From the NCBI RefSeq assembly GCF_003641145.1, contig NZ_CP032744.1, positions 62,001-126,000 on the forward strand: 64,000 nucleotides of DNA, given 5' to 3'. The notes beneath the pieces were generated by a model. It saw only the letters and a list, made by a program, of their open reading frames with translations. It was not told the origin of the DNA and did no database searches. Positions 25,178 to 33,425 of this stretch are shown piece after piece (positions within the stretch are counted from its first letter, which is position 1; each line of letters begins with the position of its first letter). The position numbers were made by a program, and so were the translations under genes. The stretch comes from Lactiplantibacillus paraplantarum. Lineage in GTDB: Bacteria; Bacillota; Bacilli; Lactobacillales; Lactobacillaceae.

Positions 25178-26821
25178 TTACTTCACGTAAGCGGTTCGAT
25201 AATTGGCGGCACCGCTGAAATCATTGTAGCTGACGCCCCGTAAATGTGACTTAACGAGCAGGTGTGAACGGCCCTCATAGAGAGGGGTAACGGCCTGATC
25301 GGTTAGCGCTGTTTTAGCGGCTTGGACTAAGTCCTGATAGCGCTTGGTCGCGTTCAAAGCATCTGGACCATCGGCGGCTTGCATCGCCTGATCATAAGCC
25401 TTGCTTTGGTAGTGGCCCATGTTGGAGTTGCTGTCAGCAGTCAAAATCGATAATGATTGTGATGGGTCGGCAAAATCCATACTCCAGCTAGTTAGGTTAA
25501 GCTGGAAGGCCCCCTTAGAAACTTTTCCCAGCATTGCAGTAAATGGCATCGCCTTGATTGTTACCTTCAGTCCGGGGAGATGACTGGTCAATTGTCCCTG
25601 GATGAATTCAGCGACCTGATGTGAGTTGTCATCATCACCGCAAGTAATCGTCAGGGTTAACTGCTTTTGGCCTAGTTGTTGTTGCGCTTTACGATAGGCC
25701 GTCCTTGCCTGCTTTAGATTATAACTGACAGTACCGGCAACGGTCGCGTCATTGACAAAGTCGGCACCAGTTTTGGGATTCTTAGCCATATTGTGCACGC
25801 CAAAACTTTTGGCTGGAAGCGAACCATTTTCGAGAACTTTGTTGGTCAGTTGCGACCGGTTGATGGCTAAGGATAAAGCGGTGCGGAGTTCACGGTTGGC
25901 AGCCACGTGGTCATGGTGATTGTACTGAATAAAGCTGATTTGACCACCCGCAAGTGTTTTGAGTTCTTGATTGTTTTTATTTTGGACACTCTGTTCACCG
26001 TTAAGTGTCACACTATCTAAATGATTAGACTGATATAAGTTATAGGCAGTCGTATTGGACTTGATAACCTGATAATTAATTTGGTGCAGCTTTACCAGCT
26101 GGTGGTCGTAATAAGTTGGATTCTTTTTTAGCGTCCAAGTGTTATTAGTCCCGGTCCAGCCAGTAAGCGTAAACGGCCCGTTATATACGGTTGTCGCGGC
26201 GGAAGTCCCATACTTCTTCCCATATTTGTTAACCGCATTTTGATTGACTGGATAAAAGGTCGAAACGGCTAAAATCTTTTTAAAGTAGGCGACGGGTTTA
26301 CTTAACGTAATCGTTAATTGATAGTCACCATTAGCTTTGACACCGAGGGTTGATGGCTTTTTCTTGCCAGCTGCAATAGCGTCGGCATTTTTGATGTTCG
26401 TGAAGACATAGGTGAATTCAGATTTACTTTTAGGATCAAGGGTTCGTCTCCATGAATAGACAAAGTCGTGAGCGGTCACCTTGTTACCGTTACTCCAGCG
26501 CGCATCGTGGCGTAATTGAATGGTGTAGGTATGCCCATTATTGGTGACAGTCGTCTTAGTAGCCAAGGCGTTGACCGGTTGGCTCTGACTATTCAGCCGA
26601 TAGAGCCCTTCGTCAACTTGGGTGACTTGGCTATTAGAAACGCTGTCCGTCATTTTAGCAGGATCTAAGCTCATAATTTCTGAGCTAGCTGATAGATTGA
26701 TAACTTGTGATTGTTTAGTCGTAGCTGAGTGCGAGTGGGCGTTGACGGTAAACCCGATGCCGCCAATAATGGCCACGCTGCTGATTGTTAAAATTAATTT
26801 GTGTGTTCCGGATAAACTCAT
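25178..26821 (-). CDS. Oligopeptide ABC transporter substrate-binding protein (OppA-like), no lipobox
   Basis: The 547-residue product is a family 5 solute-binding protein: SSEIMSLDPAKMTDSVSN, then DEGLYRL, then LRHDARWSNGNKVTAHDFVYSWRRTLDP near 105-135, and ELRTALSLAINRSQLT. It starts at the ATG at 26821 behind TTGGAGGA. The N-terminus has a hydrophobic segment (LILTISSVAIIGGIGFTVNAHS) but no cysteine for lipid attachment, unlike most Gram-positive OppA proteins. It is therefore either released after VNA-H or held by the signal anchor. The gene is preceded by a T-box leader with a Trp specifier. No permease or ATPase genes are adjacent, so it would use a transporter encoded elsewhere. Confidence 0.85.
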   Translation of the reverse strand: MSLSGTHKLILTISSVAIIGGIGFTVNAHSHSATTKQSQVINLSASSEIMSLDPAKMTDSVSNSQVTQVDEGLYRLNSQSQPVNALATKTTVTNNGHTYTIQLRHDARWSNGNKVTAHDFVYSWRRTLDPKSKSEFTYVFTNIKNADAIAAGKKKPSTLGVKANGDYQLTITLSKPVAYFKKILAVSTFYPVNQNAVNKYGKKYGTSAATTVYNGPFTLTGWTGTNNTWTLKKNPTYYDHQLVKLHQINYQVIKSNTTAYNLYQSNHLDSVTLNGEQSVQNKNNQELKTLAGGQISFIQYNHHDHVAANRELRTALSLAINRSQLTNKVLENGSLPAKSFGVHNMAKNPKTGADFVNDATVAGTVSYNLKQARTAYRKAQQQLGQKQLTLTITCGDDDNSHQVAEFIQGQLTSHLPGLKVTIKAMPFTAMLGKVSKGAFQLNLTSWSMDFADPSQSLSILTADSNSNMGHYQSKAYDQAMQAADGPDALNATKRYQDLVQAAKTALTDQAVTPLYEGRSHLLVKSHLRGVSYNDFSGAANYRTAYVK

Positions 26822-26914
26822 GATTAGATCCTCCAAAAGAATAATTGTATTTGGTTAGTTTGATCCATGAGTTTTGCCATCGTTTTGTGACCATTGATTT
26901 CACCCCGTTTTTAT

Positions 26915-27215
26915 CGTCAAAAAAACCGTCCTTATTCAGCCAATGCTGCGTTAAGGACGGTTTGATAACCGCGGTGCCACCTTAATTGAGTGTTCGCCAA
27001 TTTAGCGATTAAATCACGCGTACACTCCTACTCCATAGGAAACTAACATTTCCCTGACAACTGACGTATGTCGCACGTCTTTCCGTACTCTTAACTGGCG
27101 TTAATTTCGGCAAAGCCCTCGGTGGTCCATTTAATTACCTGCGTTCGGCCATACTCTCAGCAACGATGACTCTCTGTGCGGGCACGATAATCTTGATCTC
27201 CACCTCATTGGTTTA
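26915..27215 (-). ncRNA. T-box leader (likely tRNA-Trp sensing)
   Basis: On the minus strand the canonical T-box GGTGGCACCGCGG lies at 26981-26969. It is followed by a terminator hairpin whose arms, AAACCGTCCTTA and TAAGGACGGTTT, end in a T run near 26920. Stem I carries AGAGAGTC and the specifier region AAATGGACCACC, where the triplet before ACC is TGG (27129-27127), the Trp codon. Uncharged tRNA-Trp would stabilise the antiterminator and turn on the OppA-like gene. The T-box call is firm; the specifier is read by pattern. Confidence 0.92.
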
Positions 27216-27239
27216 TAAGGACGATATTTTGTTGAAATG

Positions 27240-27269
27240 AGTATACCGCTTTAGAAAATCAGTTGTCAA
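27240..27269 (-). promoter_or_regulatory. Promoter of the T-box transcript
   Basis: On the minus strand TTGACA (27269-27264) and TATACT (27245-27240) are separated by 18 bp, just upstream of the T-box leader. Confidence 0.8.
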
Positions 27270-27402
27270 GAGCCGGAAAAATATTGTTAAGCTAAATTCA
27301 GCTAGATAGAAAAATAGGCATTAGTCAGGACGATCGGCTTGATAGAGTTGCCAAGATGATATTGAGTAGCAAGTTTAAATTTTCTTCGTACGCATTAATT
27401 GC

Positions 27403-27431
27403 TTTCATTGTGTGGTAATAAAAATTATAAT
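27403..27431 (+). promoter_or_regulatory. Promoter upstream of the unknown gene at 27489
   Basis: TATAAT at 27426-27431 has a weak TTTCAT -35 17 bp upstream. The rest of 27270-27480 shows nothing else. Confidence 0.45.
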
Positions 27432-27488
27432 GACATCAAAGATGAAAACGGATTCAAAAATGTTTAATAAAGTTTAGGAGGGCTAATC

Positions 27489-28238
27489 ATGAGTTTTAGA
27501 GTGGTTGCTGGTTATTTCGGTGAGTTTAGTGATGAGGCCAAACAGGCTAATCAAGACTTAGGCGTGATTGGGATGTCGTTTCAGTATCAATGTAATCTCG
27601 TTTATTCAGAAGGGGCGGGACCGAACTTTGGTTTTCGGACGGACACCCAGGCGATTGATGTGTTCGATGCGCTAAAAGTTGGCTACGATGGCTTTAAAGT
27701 GCAGGCCGGCCTAGTTAAAGCGATGGGATTAGTTGATTATCAATTGGTTGGTGGCCGTTACGAATTAGTTGGTCATGACTTTCGGGAATTGTCGTTGGCC
27801 GAAATCAATACGAACTTGGAGGCAATGCCCGGACTTTTGGCTCAGGGACCAATGCCGGTTCGTTATGTAACTTATCGTCGGACGGATGACCCCATCGATG
27901 TTGTTGGTTTTAGTGGTAACTGGGCGCTGGGGGACAGCGTTGGTTTTCGACAGTTAAGTGAGACATTAGCAGAACCACTGCAAGCACCATTGGCAGAACT
28001 GATTACAGCAATTGATCAGCTTGGCTTAACATTACAACAAATTGATCTGCCTACACCGCTAAATTCAACGTCACTTCCGCCGCATTTGAGTGCTGATGCT
28101 CATCAGGCAAACGTTGACGTGTGGGTGGCACTAACACAGCCACAGGGGGACGAGCAGCAGGCTTTGCAGGCTATTCGTGTCGCTCAGGAATGCAATCAAA
28201 AGTTGCGTGAAGCACTGACCCGTGTTTATTTGAAGTAG
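27489..28238 (+). CDS. Conserved hypothetical protein, unknown function
   Basis: I do not recognise this 249-residue protein. It begins SFRVVAGYFGEFSDEAKQAN, has no signal peptide or membrane segment, and is rich in Gly, Asp and Val in the first half. The C-terminal ~80 residues look helical, ending QALQAIRVAQECNQKLREALTRVYLK. The start has an AGGAGGG-type site and its own promoter, so expression is likely. parS site 3 begins 2 bp after the stop codon. A lactobacillus-restricted cytosolic protein is a guess. Confidence 0.7.
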   Translation: MSFRVVAGYFGEFSDEAKQANQDLGVIGMSFQYQCNLVYSEGAGPNFGFRTDTQAIDVFDALKVGYDGFKVQAGLVKAMGLVDYQLVGGRYELVGHDFRELSLAEINTNLEAMPGLLAQGPMPVRYVTYRRTDDPIDVVGFSGNWALGDSVGFRQLSETLAEPLQAPLAELITAIDQLGLTLQQIDLPTPLNSTSLPPHLSADAHQANVDVWVALTQPQGDEQQALQAIRVAQECNQKLREALTRVYLK

Positions 28239-28240
28239 GA

Positions 28241-28256
28241 TGTTTCACGTGAAACA
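28241..28256. promoter_or_regulatory. parS site 3
   Basis: Perfect TGTTTCACGTGAAACA, starting 2 bp after the stop codon of the unknown gene and 11,182 bp from site 2. Confidence 0.93.
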
Positions 28257-28342
28257 ATTGGTGATGTGCAATCCGTTATTTTCTTTAGTGTGTTGTATGA
28301 TATGATACGCACGAACCGTAGCACATCTTCACGGGAGAAAAT

Positions 28343-28852
28343 ATGTTATTAGAGACTTATCAGCATCGCTCATTTATTAAACAATCTGGCAATATTTTAA
28401 CGACGTCGCGATCGCGCGAAACACCTTTTGAGATTGGCTGGAACACTGAAATTCGAGCATATGAATGGTTGCGTCAGCAGTATCAGCAACACCGGGTGAG
28501 ATTAAACAGGCAACATGCGTTGATTTGGGCGTGGCCGCAATCAACGATTAGTTATCCAATTGTTCCGCATACCGATCGCCGGGTAGCCATTGTGCATCTC
28601 TGGCTCGACGTCCCTGATGAATTGGTATTATTAATGAACTTTGAGGCCTGGACGATACCGCTCATAGGTGCGCGATTTATGGAAGATGATAATATTCCCA
28701 TCGAACGTGATTGGGAAAAACTTTTCGATGAAGCGTGGCTGATTCAGCATGAATATGCAGCCAGCGATGATTGGCTGGATCATCAAGCGGTTTTTCCTTA
28801 CGTGGATCGTGCTTGGATCAAGCGCATTAAGTATCTTCGCGGTTACCGCTAA
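28343..28852 (+). CDS. DUF3841-type protein
   Basis: The 169-residue product resembles DUF3841 proteins: an N-terminal TYQHRSFIKQSGNIL, a central AYEWLRQQYQQHRVRLNRQHALIWAWP at about 43-69, then VIVHLWLDVPDELVLLMNFEAW-like and a DWEKLFDE segment. The many Trp and aromatic residues are characteristic. Function is unknown. It starts at ATG 28343 after a GGGAG site, 86 bp after parS site 3, and precedes a nucleotidyltransferase by 30 bp, so the two probably share a transcript. Confidence 0.6.
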   Translation: MLLETYQHRSFIKQSGNILTTSRSRETPFEIGWNTEIRAYEWLRQQYQQHRVRLNRQHALIWAWPQSTISYPIVPHTDRRVAIVHLWLDVPDELVLLMNFEAWTIPLIGARFMEDDNIPIERDWEKLFDEAWLIQHEYAASDDWLDHQAVFPYVDRAWIKRIKYLRGYR

Positions 28853-28882
28853 GTTTAAGTCATAGGGAGGCGTGGTCTTGCG

Positions 28883-29659
28883 ATGCTATCAACACCACAT
28901 TTATTACAAGCAATTCAACAAACGACCACCGCAATTTTAAAAACAAACCTAGTTGGTATTTACCTGCACGGGTCCTACGCCTTAGGCTCATATAACGAGC
29001 AAGTCAGTGATTTAGACTATCTGATCGTTGTTCGGCGACCGTTAACGTTAGCTGAAAAACAGCAGTTAATGACAGCTACCATAACGCAATTGTGGCCATT
29101 AGCGCCACACAAAGGTTTGGAGTTTCACGTGCTGTTACTTAGCGTGACTCAGCATTTTGTGCATCCTTGCCCGTTTGATTTCCACTTCTCAAAATATCAT
29201 TATGAACGTTATCAACAGGCACCACAGGCCTACCTAAAGGCAATGCACGGTACTGACCCTGATCTTGCCGCTCATTTAACGGTTGTGCGAGCAGCTGGAC
29301 AAGTCTTGCTTGGGCCAGCCATTACTACTGTCTTTGGTCCAGTTCCTGCGGCGGACTACTGGGACAGTATCAAATCTGATATTGCGAATGCAGAAACGGC
29401 GATCGTTCAGTTACCGATGTATACGGTATTGAACCTGTGTCGAGTTCGGGCTTACCAACAAGACCAGTTAATTGTTTCTAAGCAGGCCGGGGGTGAATGG
29501 GGGTTACAACAGCTGCCAACACAGTGGCATCCATTGATCAGGCAGGCGTTAGCAGCCTATGCTGGTCAACAGGACGAACAGGTTATACGATGGTCACGAC
29601 CAAACTTAGTGGCGTTTGCACGAATCATGTTGGCCGAGTTGGGTTTAAAATCAGAATAG
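28883..29659 (+). CDS. Nucleotidyltransferase with aminoglycoside-adenylyltransferase-like C-terminus
   Basis: The 258-residue product has the pol-beta nucleotidyltransferase signature HGSYALGSYNEQVSDLDYLIVV at about 29-50, with G30-S31 and metal-binding D43 and D45. The C-terminal helical region (about 150-258) resembles the DUF4111 domain of AadA/ANT(9) enzymes. Relatives adenylate aminoglycosides, but chromosomal copies in lactobacilli need not confer resistance. An AGGGAGG site lies 12 bp upstream of the ATG. It is the second gene of a two-gene unit ending at the 29674 terminator. Confidence 0.78.
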   Translation: MLSTPHLLQAIQQTTTAILKTNLVGIYLHGSYALGSYNEQVSDLDYLIVVRRPLTLAEKQQLMTATITQLWPLAPHKGLEFHVLLLSVTQHFVHPCPFDFHFSKYHYERYQQAPQAYLKAMHGTDPDLAAHLTVVRAAGQVLLGPAITTVFGPVPAADYWDSIKSDIANAETAIVQLPMYTVLNLCRVRAYQQDQLIVSKQAGGEWGLQQLPTQWHPLIRQALAAYAGQQDEQVIRWSRPNLVAFARIMLAELGLKSE

Positions 29660-29673
29660 TTTGTAAGTTTAAC

Positions 29674-29713
29674 AAAAATGCTTACTAGTGATTAATCACC
29701 AGTAAGCATTTTT
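29674..29713. terminator. Bidirectional terminator
   Basis: Perfect 13-bp arms (29674-29686 and 29701-29713) lie between the nucleotidyltransferase gene and the convergent small gene at 29726. Confidence 0.9.
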
Positions 29714-29725
29714 GTGTTCACCAAC

Positions 29726-29959
29726 TTAAAGTCGGCTGTTATAAATCAAGAAACTAATGTAGCAAGTATCGCCATCTGGTAAATCATAGCCGGTATTTGT
29801 ATTGCTACCGTCGTTTTCGTGTAAAACCACGAATTCACCTGAACCGTAATCTTGATCGTTTAAATATTTCACTAAACGTTCATCACATTCAGCTAAAGTC
29901 TTGCCGGTAACAACGCGCCGGTTCCAACCACGATGGATTTCAGTATTTGGATTAAGCAT
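29726..29959 (-). CDS. Small hypothetical protein at the end of the lar transporter operon
   Basis: The 77-residue product is acidic and has no membrane segment. It contains WNRRVVTGKTLAECDERLVKYLNDQD and a Gly/Asn/Asp-rich DGSNTNTGYDLPDGDTCYISF. I do not recognise a family. It has a GAGGAG site and follows larO by 18 bp on the same strand, so it is likely cotranscribed with larR-larMN-larQ-larO. Whether it serves nickel uptake or lactate racemization is unknown. Confidence 0.6.
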   Translation of the reverse strand: MLNPNTEIHRGWNRRVVTGKTLAECDERLVKYLNDQDYGSGEFVVLHENDGSNTNTGYDLPDGDTCYISFLIYNSRL

Positions 29960-29977
29960 TTTCTCAACTCCTCTTAG

Positions 29978-30709
29978 CTATAAAGTCATCAATTGCGCTT
30001 GCCGAGCGGGCTGCCGATCAAGATCGGTACGCGTTAGGTCAGCGTCGATTTGGTGGGTACTGTTAAAAATAATGAAACGTTCACCAACGGCTTGGACTTG
30101 CTGGTAGTTATGGCTTGCCATGATGATAGTTTTGCCGGCAGCTTGTAGCCGTTGCAGTAGGGTTAGCATTTGCTGCTGAGCGGCAATCGTCAGGCCGTTC
30201 AGCGGCTCATCTAACAATAAAATTTCGGGGTTCAAAGCGAGGACGCTAGCTAGTGCCACGCGCTTTTTTTCACCACCCGAAAGTTGGTAGGGAACCCGGT
30301 CTGCCAAGTTAGCACAGTCTGTTAATTGTAAACAATCAGTGACGCGTTGTGCAACCATGGCTGCTGACAAACCTAATTGTCGGGGGCCAAAAGCAACTTC
30401 TTCAGTAACCGACGTGTTAAATAATTGAACGTCAGTATTTTGAAAGACCATGCCAATCTGCTGGTGGAGTTGTTGCCGTTGCTGGGCATCAGCTAAATAA
30501 GTAGCGGTAATGGCCTGGTCATGGAGCTGATAAGTGCCACTAGTTGGACTAGCTAAGCCACTCAAAAGGCGTAAGAGTGTTGACTTTCCAGATCCATTAG
30601 GTCCCATTAAGCAGACGAAATCACCTGCATGGACCGTTAAGTTGAGATTTTTCAAGCCACACGTATCAGGATAATCATAGCAAATATTTACCAATTTAAT
30701 CAATACCAC
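29978..30709 (-). CDS. larO: Nickel ABC transporter ATPase LarO
   Basis: The 243-residue product is an ECF-type ABC ATPase: Walker A GPNGSGKST at 36-44, Q-loop around FQNTDVQLF, signature LSGGEKKR near 142, and Walker B EILLLDEP. It energises the nickel importer formed with LarMN and LarQ; nickel is needed for the LarA cofactor. The start is GTG at 30709, 1 nt after the larQ stop, so translation is coupled. Assignment rests on the complete lar gene order as well as the sequence. Confidence 0.92.
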   Translation of the reverse strand: MVLIKLVNICYDYPDTCGLKNLNLTVHAGDFVCLMGPNGSGKSTLLRLLSGLASPTSGTYQLHDQAITATYLADAQQRQQLHQQIGMVFQNTDVQLFNTSVTEEVAFGPRQLGLSAAMVAQRVTDCLQLTDCANLADRVPYQLSGGEKKRVALASVLALNPEILLLDEPLNGLTIAAQQQMLTLLQRLQAAGKTIIMASHNYQQVQAVGERFIIFNSTHQIDADLTRTDLDRQPARQAQLMTL

Positions 30710-30710
30710 G

Positions 30711-31532
30711 TTAATGCCCCCAAAAAATAAATAGTACCCAAACGATAATTGCTGGACTTAGCGCTAAATAATCGCGCCAATGAGTATGGCTAACAGCCGG
30801 ATGCGCGTAGTGACCATTGAAACCGCGTGCTTCCATGGCGGCGTACAGTTCTAGGGCGTAAGTGTAGCTTTTGAGATATAAGTTGCCAAATAATGCCCCA
30901 ATCAAACGGTATGGGTGAGCAGCTGGTGCAACTGTCCGCAATTCTAGTGCTTCCATCGTCAGCAATAGATGTTGGCCGAGCATTCGTAAGTACGTGATCG
31001 CAATGGCCAAAGTCATAATTAATAAATCAGGGCAATGGAGTGCCTTCAAGCCAGTCAATAAGTCTTGAAATGGTGTGGTTAGGCGGTAATACTGAGCGTT
31101 TGCCAGCATTAGACTAGTTTTAAGACCAAAGAATAATAGCGTGGTGGGACCGGCCAGCCAGTAACTCGGTAGCACGAATAGCAGGGCTGCACCGACACTG
31201 ATCAACCAACTACCCATAAAATGGCGTAGCTGATGCGGTGGTAACCATAGTAACTGGCACCCAACTAAGAGTGCTAGGCCCCACAACAGAAGGGGATTAT
31301 TAATCAGTGCAATTAAAATAACCAGTAGCAGTAATCGAATTAATTTGAATTGCGGTGCCACGTGCCAGCGGGAAGCCACTGCTACTGGCGCGGGTTGGGC
31401 GAGGCGGTGGAGTAATTGCCGCAAATGTTGTTGATTGCGGTGCCAGAACTTCGCTTTGGTTGGCGGAGTTGGGGTTGTCGTCGTTGTTTGCAACCAAGCT
31501 GGAATATCAGTGTTGGGACGTATCGGTTTCAT
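30711..31532 (-). CDS. larQ: Nickel ECF transporter transmembrane T component LarQ
   Basis: The 273-residue product has a polar, Thr/Pro-rich N-terminus of about 60 residues, then about five membrane segments and the coupling helix motif ALELYAAMEARGFNG (Ala-Arg-Gly) typical of CbiQ/EcfT proteins. It joins the LarO ATPase to LarMN in the cytoplasmic membrane for Ni uptake. The gene overlaps the larMN end by 26 bp and is followed by larO after 1 nt. Confidence 0.92.
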   Translation of the reverse strand: MKPIRPNTDIPAWLQTTTTTPTPPTKAKFWHRNQQHLRQLLHRLAQPAPVAVASRWHVAPQFKLIRLLLLVILIALINNPLLLWGLALLVGCQLLWLPPHQLRHFMGSWLISVGAALLFVLPSYWLAGPTTLLFFGLKTSLMLANAQYYRLTTPFQDLLTGLKALHCPDLLIMTLAIAITYLRMLGQHLLLTMEALELRTVAPAAHPYRLIGALFGNLYLKSYTYALELYAAMEARGFNGHYAHPAVSHTHWRDYLALSPAIIVWVLFIFWGH

Positions 31533-32493
31533 GTTGAAGGCCTCGAATCAAAAGTAGAAAAATCAAAACAGCGGTAATAGCCGATAAAATATAGCCGACA
31601 CTGACTGGTAAGCCCGCAATGGCGTAATCACTGAACAGCGCCTGAAAATGGAACCCGTGGACCATTCCTTGAGGCGCGTGAGTACTCATATGCTGTTGTG
31701 CCAGTCGTTGTTGCAATTCTTGGGGACTCCATTCGCCCCAGGCCGTATTGCTAGCCAACAAGCCTAATGGTGATAGCACGGCTAATCCTAGCAACAGGGC
31801 GATCCATGGGCGTTGGTTGCGGCGAGTGGGCGTCTGATAGAGGTTAGTTGGTGCGACCCGTTTTACAAATTGAAAGACGAGTAGCGTGAAAACAACTTCA
31901 ACCCAACCGGCCACTAATAAGTGGGCAGTCAGCATTGCAGGCACGGTAATATTGAGGCCGTACGGGCAGTATAAAGGTGCGCCACTTGCCGTATGAGCAA
32001 GTAGCGGTTGCAATCCTAGTTCAATACCAGCCACCAACGCAGCCATATTGATACCTAAATAAGCGCCAATTGCGAGCCCTAGTTTTTCGTGATGCCATTT
32101 TTGACCTAAGCGATAGCAGGCGTAGCCGACAAACGGCATGATGACCGCCATATTCAACGCATTGGCACCGAATGCTAAAATCCCGCCGTCACCGAATAAT
32201 AGGGCTTGTAGTAGTAATGTCACGGTCAGCGCAAGACACGCCGCCCATGGGCCAATTAAGACAGCTAGCAGGGTTCCCCCGACCGCATGAGCCGTGGTCC
32301 CACCTGGAATCGGCAAGTTGAACATCATAATTAAAAAAGCCAATGAAGCGGCGATGCCGAGCATTGGCAGGGTTTCATGATGTTTTTTGATTTGAACTTT
32401 AACTTTTAAAACGGCGACGGTCCAGACGGGAGCCATCGCGGTGACCAACGTTCCGCAAGTTGCGGGACTTAAATAATTATCCGGAATATGCAC
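31507..32493 (-). CDS. larMN: Nickel-binding membrane component LarMN (NikM/NikN fusion)
   Basis: The 328-residue product is a NikM/CbiM-type protein fused to a C-terminal NikN-like segment ending in a membrane helix. I start at the GTG at 32493, so the mature protein begins Met-His-Ile-Pro. In this family the free N-terminus with a His at position 2 is the metal-binding site, and a GAGGTG ribosome site lies about 7 bp upstream. Further family motifs are PIPGGTTAHAVGG, FGDGGILAFGANALNM and a loop at CPYGLN. With LarQ and LarO it imports nickel for LarA cofactor synthesis. The upstream in-frame ATG at 32508 would add five residues and spoil that site. Confidence 0.9.
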   Translation of the reverse strand: MHIPDNYLSPATCGTLVTAMAPVWTVAVLKVKVQIKKHHETLPMLGIAASLAFLIMMFNLPIPGGTTAHAVGGTLLAVLIGPWAACLALTVTLLLQALLFGDGGILAFGANALNMAVIMPFVGYACYRLGQKWHHEKLGLAIGAYLGINMAALVAGIELGLQPLLAHTASGAPLYCPYGLNITVPAMLTAHLLVAGWVEVVFTLLVFQFVKRVAPTNLYQTPTRRNQRPWIALLLGLAVLSPLGLLASNTAWGEWSPQELQQRLAQQHMSTHAPQGMVHGFHFQALFSDYAIAGLPVSVGYILSAITAVLIFLLLIRGLQHETDTSQH

Positions 32494-32507
32494 GGATGAG
32501 CACCTCA

Positions 32508-33173
32508 CTAATTTGCAATTTGATCTAAGAGGTAACTAACATCTTGAATAATAAATTTGTGATTTTTGACCGTAATGACGCCGTCTGTTCGTAATTCCTT
32601 GAGCATCCGGTTGACACTGCTCCGGGAGCTAATACCACAGAAACCGGCAATGTCGTCATTGGTGACCACAAAGTCAATCAGAATCCCTTCGTTAACTTTT
32701 CGTCCGAACAAATCAACAAGACTATAGATAAAGGCACAAATGGCTCCTTTTTTACCGTTCATGACCATCCGTTGCAGTCGAAGAATGTTTTCGGACAACT
32801 TTTTACGGTAATAATTTTTAACGTAGTTTTGCAGTTCGGGCGTGCTGTTGACGTACTTCCAAAAAGCGACCCGGTTGACTTGATAGAAAGTGGCGTATTC
32901 GGACTCAATACGGACGTTAAACGGTTGGTCCGTAGAACGAGAAACTTCATCACGCAGCAGGGAGATCACGTCGGGCTTGGCAATATAAGATAAATTATAT
33001 TCGCGACCGTCTTGTAAAATAATGCTGTTTTTGATGATGCCGTCCTTTAAGACGTACGTATAGTGTTCGGCTAAACCATGATAAGTCAGGTAAGTATGCC
33101 GCTTTTTCTTGATTGTCGGCACGTGATGGGCTTCCAAATAACTTAGTAAATATTCAATATCGGTTAATACCAT
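32508..33173 (-). CDS. larR: Crp/Fnr-family regulator LarR
   Basis: The 221-residue product has a cyclic-nucleotide-like beta-roll N-terminal domain and a C-terminal winged HTH (VTNDDIAGFCGISSRSSVNRMLKELRTDGVI, about 168-198). The Fnr iron-sulfur cysteine set is absent. In L. plantarum LarR activates the lar genes in response to an excess of L-lactate over D-lactate. It is divergent from larA, with 252 bp between the starts, and heads the transporter operon. Its ribosome site is weak. Confidence 0.92.
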   Translation of the reverse strand: MVLTDIEYLLSYLEAHHVPTIKKKRHTYLTYHGLAEHYTYVLKDGIIKNSIILQDGREYNLSYIAKPDVISLLRDEVSRSTDQPFNVRIESEYATFYQVNRVAFWKYVNSTPELQNYVKNYYRKKLSENILRLQRMVMNGKKGAICAFIYSLVDLFGRKVNEGILIDFVVTNDDIAGFCGISSRSSVNRMLKELRTDGVITVKNHKFIIQDVSYLLDQIAN

Positions 33174-33283
33174 CTTAGTTTTTCAGTTCTTTCGTGAATA
33201 ATTTTTAAGGTTGAGGTCAGTAAAAATAGCGATTCTCAACAGTAATCACGACGGTAACGCTACTTAAGCATAGCGGTTTTCAT

Positions 33284-33296
33284 GATTGTGACAATC
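33284..33296. promoter_or_regulatory. Dyad GATTGTGACAATC between larR and larA (candidate LarR box)
   Basis: A perfect 13-bp dyad lies in the shared control region, on the larR-distal side of the larA promoter. LarR binds a palindrome in this region, but I cannot tell from sequence whether this is the one. Confidence 0.35.
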
Positions 33297-33346
33297 GCAT
33301 TTAAAGTATACATTTGTTAACTATTTTTGAAAACTTAAAATGTAAC

Positions 33347-33374
33347 GGACAAGTTATCCGTCTTCTAGTATAAC
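33347..33374 (+). promoter_or_regulatory. Candidate larA promoter
   Basis: CGGACA (33347-33352) and TATAAC (33369-33374) are 16 bp apart. The poor -35 fits an activator-dependent promoter. A second pair, TTGTTA (33315) with TAAAAT (33337), is also possible. Confidence 0.5.
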
Positions 33375-33425
33375 AAAACGTGCATGTAAAAATTAGTTTT
33401 TAGAGAAAGAGGATGGCTAAAAGTC

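Noticed and set aside
28883..29659. Reading the nucleotidyltransferase as an aminoglycoside-resistance gene
   Set aside because: Only the general nucleotidyltransferase and AadA-like fold is visible. It is embedded in core chromosome with an unrelated partner gene.
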